Below, one piece after another: positions 28,218 to 37,175 of a DNA stretch of 64,000 nucleotides. Made by a program: the position numbers and the translations under genes. The DNA is from Gammaproteobacteria bacterium RIFCSPHIGHO2_12_FULL_37_14 (lineage in GTDB: Bacteria; Pseudomonadota; Gammaproteobacteria; DSM-16500). Every line of letters starts with the position of its first letter. Positions within the stretch are counted from its first letter, which is position 1. The notes below the pieces were generated by a model. It was given only the letters and a program-made list of their open reading frames with translations, searched no databases and had not been told where the DNA came from. Location of the stretch: assembly GCA_001801485.1 (NCBI GenBank), contig MGXV01000067.1, positions 1 through 64,000 on the forward strand, read 5' to 3'.

Positions 28218-28529
28218 TTACTCGCTCTCCAAGCTACACATCAAGGGATGCTCGTGCATCCTCGAATAATCAGTTACATCAGCTATCTTAGATTCAGCTA
28301 TATCCTTGGAAAAAATACCACATACTGTGCTTCCTGCTGTATGAACCTCCATCATCATTTCCACTGCCTTATCTCTATCCATAAAAAAGAATCTTTCTAA
28401 AATCCTTACAACAAATTCCATGGGTGTAAAATCATCATTGTGCATAATAACCCGATAAAAAAGTGGTTGTTCTGTTTTAAGAGATTCATCCAGGTTATTT
28501 GCATATTCTTTATTCACCTCATTTTTCAT
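28218..28529 (-). CDS. clpS: ClpS adaptor for N-end-rule substrates
   Basis: 103 residues. The conserved core is present: YRVIMHNDDFTPMEFVV, where N-D-D and the following helix form the N-degron pocket, and the AEMMMEVH-type ClpA-binding helix (AVEMMMEVHTAGSTVCG). Binds the ClpA N-domain and delivers proteins with bulky N-terminal residues. Directly upstream of clpA on the same strand, as in most Proteobacteria. The 240 bp between clpS and icd hold only an AT-rich 11-bp hairpin at 28574-28603 without a T-run. Confidence 0.95.
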   Translation of the reverse strand: MKNEVNKEYANNLDESLKTEQPLFYRVIMHNDDFTPMEFVVRILERFFFMDRDKAVEMMMEVHTAGSTVCGIFSKDIAESKIADVTDYSRMHEHPLMCSLESE

Positions 28530-28769
28530 GATCTTTTACCTTTTTATAGACGAAAAAACTGATTTTTTCCTGTTTCAAAATAAATATTTTTGTTTATTTT
28601 GAAGGATTAAAATTTACCAATATAATGAATAAGATAGGGATACTATAATTTTGATCGAATTATATCCCATTGCCTTTTTATGAGCAATAAATATACAGAA
28701 ACTAGCTTGATTTGTCGAGTTTTTTATTAAAATAAAATATTGCAATATATGAATAGCTTATGAATACAG

Positions 28770-30026
28770 CTACATAGCCTTAATGATTGCTTCACCAAAT
28801 CCAGAGCTTTTGACTTCTTTCGCATCTTTCATTAAACGAGCAAAATCATAGGTCACCATTTTGGCAGCAATTGCACCTTCCATTCCTTTGATAATGAAAT
28901 CAGCTGCTTCAGTCCAACCCATATGTCTTAGCATCATTTCCGCAGATAAAATAAGCGAACCCGGATTAACTTTATCAAGACCAGCGTATTTTGGTGCTGT
29001 GCCATGTGTCGCTTCAAATAAGGCGATGCCATCACCCATATTTGCTCCTGGCGCAATTCCAATACCGCCTACCTGTGCAGCTAGAGCATCTGAAATATAA
29101 TCACCATTTAAATTTAAAGTAGCAATCACACTATAATCTGCCGGTCGTAAAAGAATTTGCTGCAGAAATGCATCGGCGATCACATCTTTAATGATAATAT
29201 CTTTACCAGTTTTTGGATTTTTGCAAACCTGCCAAGGACCATTCTCTAATGGAGTAGCTGCAAATTCGGTGCGTGCCACTTCATATCCCCAATCACGAAA
29301 TGCGCCTTCTGTATACTTCATAATATTGCCCTTGTGCACCAACGTAACAGAATCTCTTTCATGATCGATAGCATATTGAATGGCACTACGAACTAATCGT
29401 GACGTTCCCTGTTGAGAGACTGGCTTGATACCAATACCACAATGATCAGGAAAACGAATTTTTTTTACTTGCATGTCATGTTGCAAAAATTGAATGATTT
29501 TTTTTGCTTCTGCACTATTTGCTGGCCATTCAATACCCGCATAAATATCTTCTGAATTTTCTCTAAAAATAATCATATTGGTATGCCAGGGTTCTTTAAG
29601 CGGACTAGGAACACCAGTAAAATAACGAATGGGACGCAAACAAATATATAAATCTAAATCTTGACGCAATGTTACATTGAGAGATCGAATACCTCCGCCA
29701 ACAGGAGTCGTTAATGGACCTTTAATAGCAATCGCAAATTCACGCATAGCAGTGATCGTCTCTTGAGGAAGCCATTGATCACGACCATAAATTTTAGTAG
29801 CTTTTTCGCCTGCATAAATTTCCATCCAGCGTATCATACGCTTGCTACCATATGCTTTGTGAATGGCTGCATCCACAACTCTGCGCATCACAGGAGTAAT
29901 ATCCACACCAATACCATCGCCTTCTATAAAAGGAATAATTGACTCGTCCGGTATGTTGAGAGAAAAATCGCGATTCACGGAAATTTTTTTGCCCGAATTG
30001 GGAATCATAATATGTTGGTATGCCAT
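28770..30026 (-). CDS. icd: Isocitrate dehydrogenase (NADP+)
   Basis: TCA-cycle enzyme converting isocitrate to 2-oxoglutarate. 418 residues from the ATG at 30026 (MAYQHI), which has AAAGGA upstream and matches the E. coli length (416); a longer frame exists but lacks support. The phosphorylatable-serine region [18 protein letters not shown] near the N-terminus and the Mg/isocitrate segment with NLNGDY are all present. Its product is also the co-substrate of the oxygenase at 3973-4944, but no special link is implied. Divergent from the HAD-like gene. Confidence 0.95.
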   Translation of the reverse strand: MAYQHIMIPNSGKKISVNRDFSLNIPDESIIPFIEGDGIGVDITPVMRRVVDAAIHKAYGSKRMIRWMEIYAGEKATKIYGRDQWLPQETITAMREFAIAIKGPLTTPVGGGIRSLNVTLRQDLDLYICLRPIRYFTGVPSPLKEPWHTNMIIFRENSEDIYAGIEWPANSAEAKKIIQFLQHDMQVKKIRFPDHCGIGIKPVSQQGTSRLVRSAIQYAIDHERDSVTLVHKGNIMKYTEGAFRDWGYEVARTEFAATPLENGPWQVCKNPKTGKDIIIKDVIADAFLQQILLRPADYSVIATLNLNGDYISDALAAQVGGIGIAPGANMGDGIALFEATHGTAPKYAGLDKVNPGSLILSAEMMLRHMGWTEAADFIIKGMEGAIAAKMVTYDFARLMKDAKEVKSSGFGEAIIKAM

Positions 30027-30132
30027 GGCATATATCCTTTTTATTCTATAAAAAACAAGCTTGTATGTTAACAAGGGGGGTTACCTATAGCAACTGAGAA
30101 AATTAGCTATACTTAAAATAAGAAGAGGCGAT

Positions 30133-31827
30133 ATGCAATCATCTCAACAATCAAAAAAAATACTGGCTGTCTCTATTGATTTTGACGGTTGCTTAGGTAA
30201 CAGCAAATTCGCTGATTATTATCAACAATTAATAGCTAAATATCGCTCTTCTGAATGGATTCCTGCAGAAGAATACAAAATAAAATTGAGCCTAGCGAAT
30301 TCGGTGTTGATTGAACATATTAAAAAATTAGCTAAAAATTATGACGAGCTAGTATGGATGGTCGGTTCTAATCGTCAATCTGCTTATAAGGATCAGCATG
30401 AAAACGACCACAATAAAAATGGCTCTACTTATCTCGCATTAACCTATTTAGCGGAAATCCTTAACCAAGAAACTCAAAAGACAAGCACTGTGCATAAACA
30501 TACCGTTTTTGATAGCATTTTAAAACAATCCGCTGGCTACAATTTTGATCTTAAAGAAAATCAAATTTTAGAAAATCAAATTTTAGAGCAATATAGCATG
30601 TCAGGTGACATAAAATACCGCTTATCTTTTTTGCAAATACATGATGTTTGTGGCTCTCATCCACAAGATCAAATTTCTTATGTACATATTGATGATAGAG
30701 AAGATATTAATATTCCCTCTTCTGATCTTTTTTCAAATAAGGAGATGGCCTCTTATTTACCACTAAATTTACAACAAGTCTCCATTATCAATTACCAAAC
30801 ATATAATCCTATCGCGCGTTTACAATTATTTAAAAATAATTTTTCACAAGAAATGAGTGCTGACATTAAAAATGAAATAAACAGTATCATCGAACTCATT
30901 AAACAAGATGTCAATATACTCATCCAGCTAGAAAAAAATCATAAAAACCAGCTAGATTCTCTACAAAATGAGAAAAAAATATTAGAAGGCATGTCGCCTA
31001 GAAATAGAGCACGTGAAATGTCAATCGATAATACCTTAGCTCAATTTGATAATGCTAGGCATGTGCTGATGCAATTGAATCAATTTACCTTTAGTAATAA
31101 CCTTCATGACGATATTATATTGTTAAATAAAATCATGAATCAAAATATTCGTAGCAAAAATTTGCCCCTTGAAATTAAAATTGAATATGAAAACCAAAAG
31201 AAAATCATTTATCATGAAGTCATTACTCCATACCCTGGTTTCAAGCGAAATTCCGCCCAACCCTCCACAGGTATGTTGATTCCACAATTTGTTTTTGATC
31301 GAATCGTCGAAGAATGTAGCAAAGATGATTTTGTTCAACATTCATCGGCCTCAAAAATTGACTTAGTTAAGAAAATTGCTGACTATTCTCAAGCGACAGA
31401 AGTACTAGAGTACATCAAGCAACTTCAATCTTTTTATCAAAAAGTAGAAAAAAATCATAAGTGGAATCATGATAAAGATTTCGCCACATTAATCAAGAAA
31501 CTTGAAAAAGCCCGTTCAGAACCCAATGCGCTTTCTGCAATGCTAAATATCATTGAGGATGCCTTGAGCATACAGCAAAAAAAATCTTCGAAATGGATGT
31601 CATTTTTATTGAAAGACGAAAACACTTCTACAAACTTACATGGCCATCATTATAGTCGTTTGCTTGGTTTAGCTATAAATGAAATCCGCATTAAATATCC
31701 CAAGCATGTTCAGCTTCATTCTGCTCAATCTTCTACAATGAATCCCTATAGTCAATTGCCTCATCTCACTTCCACACAAGAGCATGAAAATAAGCCAGAG
31801 CCGTCACAGAAAACCTTTCGAAAGTGA
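30133..31827 (+). CDS. HAD-like protein with helical C-terminus, candidate effector
   Basis: 564 residues. The N-terminus reads LAVSIDFDGCLGN: D16-x-D18-G is the HAD-superfamily motif I (nucleophile and acid/base), and YVHIDDRED around residue 195 could supply the acidic motif. Motif II may be the serine in WMVGSNR. The remaining 330 residues are charged, helical and unrelated to known enzymes, with no signal peptide. Proteins opening with this DFDGCL-type motif occur among Legionellales effector candidates (recollection, not checked). GAAGAGGCG precedes the ATG. No PmrA-like box is seen. Phosphatase activity is plausible, not shown. Confidence 0.6.
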   Translation: MQSSQQSKKILAVSIDFDGCLGNSKFADYYQQLIAKYRSSEWIPAEEYKIKLSLANSVLIEHIKKLAKNYDELVWMVGSNRQSAYKDQHENDHNKNGSTYLALTYLAEILNQETQKTSTVHKHTVFDSILKQSAGYNFDLKENQILENQILEQYSMSGDIKYRLSFLQIHDVCGSHPQDQISYVHIDDREDINIPSSDLFSNKEMASYLPLNLQQVSIINYQTYNPIARLQLFKNNFSQEMSADIKNEINSIIELIKQDVNILIQLEKNHKNQLDSLQNEKKILEGMSPRNRAREMSIDNTLAQFDNARHVLMQLNQFTFSNNLHDDIILLNKIMNQNIRSKNLPLEIKIEYENQKKIIYHEVITPYPGFKRNSAQPSTGMLIPQFVFDRIVEECSKDDFVQHSSASKIDLVKKIADYSQATEVLEYIKQLQSFYQKVEKNHKWNHDKDFATLIKKLEKARSEPNALSAMLNIIEDALSIQQKKSSKWMSFLLKDENTSTNLHGHHYSRLLGLAINEIRIKYPKHVQLHSAQSSTMNPYSQLPHLTSTQEHENKPEPSQKTFRK

Positions 31828-31893
31828 ATAGTTTTAATGCTAGCAATCATACATCATGATAGAATGTTAAAATCATAATTAACTAAAATTCTT

Positions 31894-32985
31894 ATGCAAT
31901 ATTTACCCGTCACCTCAAAACATATTATTGTCGGCATGTCTGGCGGTGTTGATTCGTCCGTCACTGCTTATTTGCTCTTACAAGCCGGATATACTATCAC
32001 TGGCGTTTTCATGAAAAATTGGGAGGCAGATGATACGGATACCTACTGCTCCGCAGCAGCTGATATGGCAGATGCTCAAGCAGTCTGTGATCATCTCAAC
32101 ATTGAATTAGAAATCATTAACTTTGCTGATCGTTATTGGGAAAAAGTGTTTACTTATTTTCTTGATGAATATCGCCGAGGTCGAACACCTAACCCTGATA
32201 TCATCTGTAACAAAGAAATTAAATTCAAAGCATTTTTAGATTATGCTAAGCAACGTCATGCTGATTATATTGCTACTGGACATTATGCTAGATTAAAACG
32301 AGATCATGATAACATTTATTTACTGAAAGGTTCTGATCCCGAAAAAGATCAGAGTTACTTTCTCTATGCGCTCGAACAGTCTCAATTAACGCACAGCTTG
32401 TTTCCTGTTGGTGAATTATCTAAAAAAGAAGTTCGTGCCATTGCAAAATCTTTGAATCTTAAAAATTACGCAAAAAAAGATAGCACGGGTATTTGTTTTA
32501 TTGGTGAACGTAAATTTAAAGCCTTTTTGCAAGAATATTTGCCTGCCCAACCTGGGCCGATTGAAACTGTTGATGGTGAAACGATTGGCCAGCATGATGG
32601 GTTAATGTTTTACACCATAGGACAACGACAAGGCTTACAGATTGGAGGATTGAAAGATAAAGCAGAACAACCCTGGTATGTCGCACGTAAAGATATTGAT
32701 AGAAATGTATTGGTAGTAGTACAAGACAGTCATCATCCCGCTCTCCTTCAATTATCTCTCTTTACAGCTGACATACATTGGATTAATCAAAAACCATCCT
32801 TTCCTTTTAAAGCGACTGCTAAAATTCGTTACCGTCAGCCAGATCAAGCTTGTCTAATCGAACAAATGAATCCCTCACTCTATTGCATTACATTCGAACA
32901 GAGCCAACGCGCTGTGTCACCTGGTCAATCTATTGTGTTTTATCAGGATGAAATTTGTTTAGGAGGTGGTATTATTAAAGCGTGA
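31894..32985 (+). CDS. mnmA: tRNA-specific 2-thiouridylase MnmA
   Basis: Thiolates U34 of tRNA-Lys, -Glu and -Gln. 363 residues: PP-loop SGGVDSSV near residue 13, catalytic cysteine in [12 protein letters not shown], persulfide cysteine in [12 protein letters not shown], then the beta-barrel domain with [13 protein letters not shown] and CLGGGII at the end. First gene of a run with purB 27 bp downstream. The tRNA-Glu(TTC) at 5750 would be a substrate. Confidence 0.96.
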   Translation: MQYLPVTSKHIIVGMSGGVDSSVTAYLLLQAGYTITGVFMKNWEADDTDTYCSAAADMADAQAVCDHLNIELEIINFADRYWEKVFTYFLDEYRRGRTPNPDIICNKEIKFKAFLDYAKQRHADYIATGHYARLKRDHDNIYLLKGSDPEKDQSYFLYALEQSQLTHSLFPVGELSKKEVRAIAKSLNLKNYAKKDSTGICFIGERKFKAFLQEYLPAQPGPIETVDGETIGQHDGLMFYTIGQRQGLQIGGLKDKAEQPWYVARKDIDRNVLVVVQDSHHPALLQLSLFTADIHWINQKPSFPFKATAKIRYRQPDQACLIEQMNPSLYCITFEQSQRAVSPGQSIVFYQDEICLGGGIIKA

Positions 32986-33012
32986 CACTTTGTATAACAA
33001 TTAGGAGCTACC

Positions 33013-34377
33013 ATGGATATTAGTAGTCTAATGGCAATATCCCCATTAGATGGCCGTTATCACGAGAAAATGACCGTTTTACGTGAAATTTTTAGCGAAT
33101 ATGGCTTGATAAAATATAGAGTGATGGTTGAAATTCGCTGGCTAGAATTATTGAGTAACTGTCATTTACCTGACATTCCAAAACTAAGTTCGGCGGCAAA
33201 AACAATCCTGGATAAGATGATCGAAAATTTTTCCCCTATCGATGCTTTACAAATCAAGAAAATCGAAACCAGCATTAACCATGATGTGAAAGCCATAGAG
33301 TACTTCATCAAACAAAGTATCCAGGAACATGATGAACTAAAAAACATCAGCGAATTTATCCACTTTGGTTGCACCTCGGAAGATATCAATAATCTTGCTT
33401 ATGGTATGATGCTACAAGATGCACGCACGCAATGCATTCTACCATCCTTAAATGATTTAATTAGTTTATTAAAAAGCTATGCGCAAAATTATGCAAGCAT
33501 CGCGATGTTAGCTCGAACACATGGACAACCTGCTTCGCCAACTACTTTAGGCAAAGAAATAGCAAATGTTATTGCACGATTACAAAGACAACTAGATCAA
33601 CTTGCGCATACTCCAATATTAGGAAAAATAAATGGCGCATCCGGTAATTATAATGCACTAGCAATTGCTTACCCAAACATTGACTGGCAGCAACAAAGTC
33701 AAAAATTTATTTCAATACTTAATTTGAATTGGAATCCATACACGACACAAATTGAACCGCATGATTCCATCGCTGAGCTTTTTGCTATTATGCTACGCAT
33801 CAATACGATTTTGATTGGTTTTAATCGTGACCTATGGGGTTATATCGCTTTAAATTACTTCAATCAAAAATTATTAGAGAATGAAGTGGGTTCCTCTACG
33901 ATGCCACATAAAATCAATCCAATTGATTTTGAAAATTCAGAAGGTAATTTGGGAATCGCTAATGCTTTATTTGAACATATGATGGCGAAACTTCCTATCT
34001 CTCGTTGGCAACGTGACCTGTCTGATTCTACTGTCTTACGCAATATGGGTGTTGCTATTGGCCATTCACTACTAGCTTATCAAGCGACGCTGAAAGGGCT
34101 AAAAAAGGTTGAACCCAATCAAATGGCTATCGAGGCAGATTTGAATCAACATTGGGAAGTGTTAGGCGAAGCCATACAAACAATGATGCGTCGATTTAAA
34201 CTTGAACAACCCTACGAAAAGCTAAAAGCCTTTACCCGTGGAAAAGTAATCGATCAGTCAATCATTCAAGAATTTATTCGGCAATTACCTCTACCTGACA
34301 TTGAAAAAAATCAATTATTAGCGCTCACGCCTCATCAATACATTGGTTATGCAGAAAAGTTAGCAAAAAAGGTATAA
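33013..34377 (+). CDS. purB: Adenylosuccinate lyase
   Basis: Cleaves SAICAR and adenylosuccinate in purine synthesis. 454 residues. The signature SSTMPHKINPIDFENSEGN, the HFGCTSEDINN segment and the substrate-binding TRTHGQ-type motif (LARTHGQPASPT) are present. AGGAG lies ahead of the ATG. The E. coli order is also mnmA near purB (hflD between, missing here), so this is a conserved housekeeping pair. Confidence 0.96.
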   Translation: MDISSLMAISPLDGRYHEKMTVLREIFSEYGLIKYRVMVEIRWLELLSNCHLPDIPKLSSAAKTILDKMIENFSPIDALQIKKIETSINHDVKAIEYFIKQSIQEHDELKNISEFIHFGCTSEDINNLAYGMMLQDARTQCILPSLNDLISLLKSYAQNYASIAMLARTHGQPASPTTLGKEIANVIARLQRQLDQLAHTPILGKINGASGNYNALAIAYPNIDWQQQSQKFISILNLNWNPYTTQIEPHDSIAELFAIMLRINTILIGFNRDLWGYIALNYFNQKLLENEVGSSTMPHKINPIDFENSEGNLGIANALFEHMMAKLPISRWQRDLSDSTVLRNMGVAIGHSLLAYQATLKGLKKVEPNQMAIEADLNQHWEVLGEAIQTMMRRFKLEQPYEKLKAFTRGKVIDQSIIQEFIRQLPLPDIEKNQLLALTPHQYIGYAEKLAKKV

Positions 34378-34382
34378 ACAGC

Positions 34383-35288
34383 ATGTTTAAACGATTTTTT
34401 AATGTTGTCAAAGATGGTCTTTATCACTGGTTAGTGGATGAACCGCCACCATCTGAACTAATGCCCTTTGATTTTAGTCGCCTCAAATATGAAATACGTC
34501 CAGGTGATGTTCTTCTCATCGAAGGGCGTAGTCGTATTAGTTCTATCATTCGAGCTATCACCCAAAGCTCGTGGACACATGCTGCTTTATACATTGGTCG
34601 ACCCATTGATTTTGAAGATGAGGAAGTACAAGAAATTATTCGTCAACATACCGATGGGAAAGATAAAACTCGGCTAATCTTAGAAGGTTTATTAGGAAGA
34701 GGCACCATCGTTGCACCATTGACTTCCTACCGTGATCATCATATTCGCATTTGTCGTCCAATAGGGATTACACATAATGATATACAATTAGTGATTAAAT
34801 ATGCTGTTAAATCACTAGGACAACCCTATAATGTTAGACAACTGCTCGATCTAGCGCGATTTCTCTTACCCTGGACCATTCTACCTCGACGATGGGGATC
34901 CAGTTTATTTCGTACACCCTCAGGTGAACCAGAAAGCGGTATTTGTTCATCACTCATTGCTGAAGCATTTTCATCCGTACGCTTCCCCATTCGTCCTTTT
35001 GCAAAAACAGATAAAGAACAAGGGCTAGAGCTTTTTCCTCGTAATCCACAATTATTTGTACCAAAAGATTTCGATTTTTCACCTTATTTTGAAATTATTA
35101 AGTATCCAATCTTTAACCCAGACGAACCACTACCTTATTATCAACGACTTCCTTGGACAAAAAGTAATTTATCGTATCAAGATCGGGGTGTTTTAACGGA
35201 ACCTAAAAAGAAAATAAAGAAAAAAGATAACGAACCATCCTCTTCGAATCAAACTACAAAAAAAGAGGAGCCACCAGAGAATGAATAA
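34383..35288 (+). CDS. Permuted papain-fold (YiiX/NlpC-P60-like) hydrolase
   Basis: 301 residues. RPGDVLLIEGRSRISSIIRA followed by SSWTHAALYIG places the catalytic His at 66; SGICSSLIAEAF has the likely nucleophile C188. This permuted His-before-Cys order fits the YiiX/LRAT branch of the papain-like superfamily, which includes amide and thioester hydrolases. There is no signal peptide; a polar Lys/Glu/Ser tail of about 40 residues follows. Starts five bases after the purB stop, with AAGG inside the purB end, and overlaps the next gene by eight bases, so it is co-transcribed with both. Substrate unknown (peptidoglycan or lipid amides are options). Confidence 0.72.
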   Translation: MFKRFFNVVKDGLYHWLVDEPPPSELMPFDFSRLKYEIRPGDVLLIEGRSRISSIIRAITQSSWTHAALYIGRPIDFEDEEVQEIIRQHTDGKDKTRLILEGLLGRGTIVAPLTSYRDHHIRICRPIGITHNDIQLVIKYAVKSLGQPYNVRQLLDLARFLLPWTILPRRWGSSLFRTPSGEPESGICSSLIAEAFSSVRFPIRPFAKTDKEQGLELFPRNPQLFVPKDFDFSPYFEIIKYPIFNPDEPLPYYQRLPWTKSNLSYQDRGVLTEPKKKIKKKDNEPSSSNQTTKKEEPPENE

Positions 35289-35844
35289 TATAAAAATAAA
35301 ACAGGAATGGCGGATAAAAATAGCTATTTTATTTATTTTTTTTCTACCAACCATGACCTATGCATTTTTTTGTCCGAATAATTTCAATCAAATAAATTTT
35401 GGCGATACCATCGAGCAAATTCAGCAACAATGTGGTTCACCTGCTAAACAGGATACAAAAGAAATTACGCCAGACATACCTGTCCCTCAGGAATGGAATT
35501 ATTATGTCCCCCGAACCTATACTCTGAGCGCCACAAATCAACCACAATCCACATTAAAAACTCAATTCACATTTGATAGTAGCGGTAAAGCCATTAATAT
35601 TAGCGTAAATGGTTTAGGGGTACCGTCAACCAACGTGTGTAATGGCATTGTTATTGCGCTAGGCGCCACTCAGGACGCAGTCAAGGCAGCCTGTGGCAAT
35701 CCAACCTTTGTTAATAAACCACCACCCTCGAGCACACCCACAGGAACACCTCCTCCTAAAAAGAAAATGACGGAGTTCACTTACAATACCAACCCACCAG
35801 TTATCTTGGTATTTGAGAATGGTATCCTCAAAGAGAAAAAATAA
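35281..35844 (+). CDS. Small exported protein with two CGxP motifs (DUF2845-like)
   Basis: 187 residues with a signal peptide (IKIAILFIFFLPTMTYA). The mature part has two similar units, GDTIEQIQQQCGSP and GATQDAVKAACGNP, reminiscent of the BamE/SmpA-like and DUF2845 folds seen in periplasmic proteins of Legionella. Cysteines in each unit and one near the N-terminus could form disulfides. A Pro/Thr/Lys-rich insert separates the second unit from the final strand. Overlaps the preceding gene by eight bases. A hairpin at 35847-35869 without a T-run follows the stop codon. Function unknown. Confidence 0.65.
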   Translation: MNNIKIKQEWRIKIAILFIFFLPTMTYAFFCPNNFNQINFGDTIEQIQQQCGSPAKQDTKEITPDIPVPQEWNYYVPRTYTLSATNQPQSTLKTQFTFDSSGKAINISVNGLGVPSTNVCNGIVIALGATQDAVKAACGNPTFVNKPPPSSTPTGTPPPKKKMTEFTYNTNPPVILVFENGILKEKK

Positions 35845-35955
35845 GCTTAACCTGATATTTTCAGGTTAAATAGTGTGTAAAAACTGGAGCTTATTGTAAA
35901 ATCAAGCTCATTATAGTATAATAAGATAAACACACTAACGAATATTAAAATAAAT

Positions 35956-37128
35956 ATGCATCCGAGAAAAAAAAATCGAGAACCGGCTTACAACTCAAAA
36001 ACATTCGACAAGCCTAAACAAACCAAGCAAAACACTATTGCGAAGAAAAATTCAGATAATATTCTCCATGCGCGTATGGAAAGAAGCGAATGGGTGAAAG
36101 ACGATTTACATCATACCAAAAAATTAAAAACATCTGTACTAATTGATAATAAAAATAGATTGAAAGTATGGGAAGAAAATAAAGAAAATATTATTAACAA
36201 TTTTCAAAATATACCTAGCTACCGACCCATCAAAGAGATAACAGACTATTCAGCATCTGGTTCACCAAACAAAGTAGTAACGCCTGGAAAAACTGAATTA
36301 TTTAGAGTCACGCAAATAGGCGACCATCATTTCTTTACAAATAACTCTGAGTTAACATCATTAACGCAAACAAGAAGTAATCAGACCAATAATAATATTA
36401 AAGATGAATTTTTTAAATCAGCCGCCTATGAATCTCTTAAAAAAACTTTTGATTCTCTTAAATATCAACAGATAAAAGTAACCGCTGATTTATTAAAAGC
36501 GACAAGAAAAGAAAATGCAAAAAATTTCAATAGAAGACATATCACACAACAGCAAGCCGCAGCCGAAGAAAATACCGATCCAAAAAATGCAAGCGCAGAT
36601 AAATATGCAAATGCTGCATTAGCTTATTCCGGTACTTTTAAATGGGAATGGCTACATTTAGTTGCACATATGATTTTAGGAGCACATTCTCAAAATATTA
36701 AAAATTTTATCTGCGGAAGTGAACATGCTAATACCGAAATGTTAATAGCAGAATCCGAAGTGAAATATTTAGCAAGCGTTTACCCGGAAGGATTTAATTT
36801 AGAAGTAAAAAGCCAAGTTATGCAAGGAAAAACGGGCTACACTCATGTTGGCACAGAAATTGAATATATTATAAAAACGAAAGATTTCACCTTTCCATTC
36901 ACCTTCAACGTACAAAATCCTAACAAACCACATATCGCATTTAAAAAATATATTCACGAATCAATGAAAATATTAGTCGAAGCCTATCAAAATAAAACAA
37001 CAGTAGCTGATAATATAGAGAAAAAAACAAAAAATGAGAATGAGGATTGTCTCTTGTTTTTTAATAAAACCTGTTCGCCAAGTACCACAGAACGCATCCC
37101 TCCAGCAAAAAAGAAATTAAATTTTTAA
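35956..37128 (+). CDS. Unknown basic protein with a possible nuclease-like C-terminal core
   Basis: 390 residues; the first 200 are Lys/Asn-rich and look disordered. Residues 229-266 form a distinct core with spaced polar residues: W230-E-W, H234, H238, H244-S-Q-N, N250, C253, H257-x-N259, E261 and E266. The spacing recalls His-Me-finger or HNH-type nucleases and some deaminase-like toxins, but no family can be named with confidence. A -10-like TATAAT lies about 40 bp upstream; no ribosome site is clear. Candidate effector or toxin, by inference. Confidence 0.55.
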   Translation: MHPRKKNREPAYNSKTFDKPKQTKQNTIAKKNSDNILHARMERSEWVKDDLHHTKKLKTSVLIDNKNRLKVWEENKENIINNFQNIPSYRPIKEITDYSASGSPNKVVTPGKTELFRVTQIGDHHFFTNNSELTSLTQTRSNQTNNNIKDEFFKSAAYESLKKTFDSLKYQQIKVTADLLKATRKENAKNFNRRHITQQQAAAEENTDPKNASADKYANAALAYSGTFKWEWLHLVAHMILGAHSQNIKNFICGSEHANTEMLIAESEVKYLASVYPEGFNLEVKSQVMQGKTGYTHVGTEIEYIIKTKDFTFPFTFNVQNPNKPHIAFKKYIHESMKILVEAYQNKTTVADNIEKKTKNENEDCLLFFNKTCSPSTTERIPPAKKKLNF

Positions 37129-37175
37129 TTTGAACAGCCAATATGAAATCAGATTGTAAAAATAAAAAAATCGCA

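Noticed and set aside
28574..28603. AT-rich hairpin between clpS and icd as a terminator
   Set aside because: Eleven-base A/T stem with no T-run on the transcribed strand; too weak to call.
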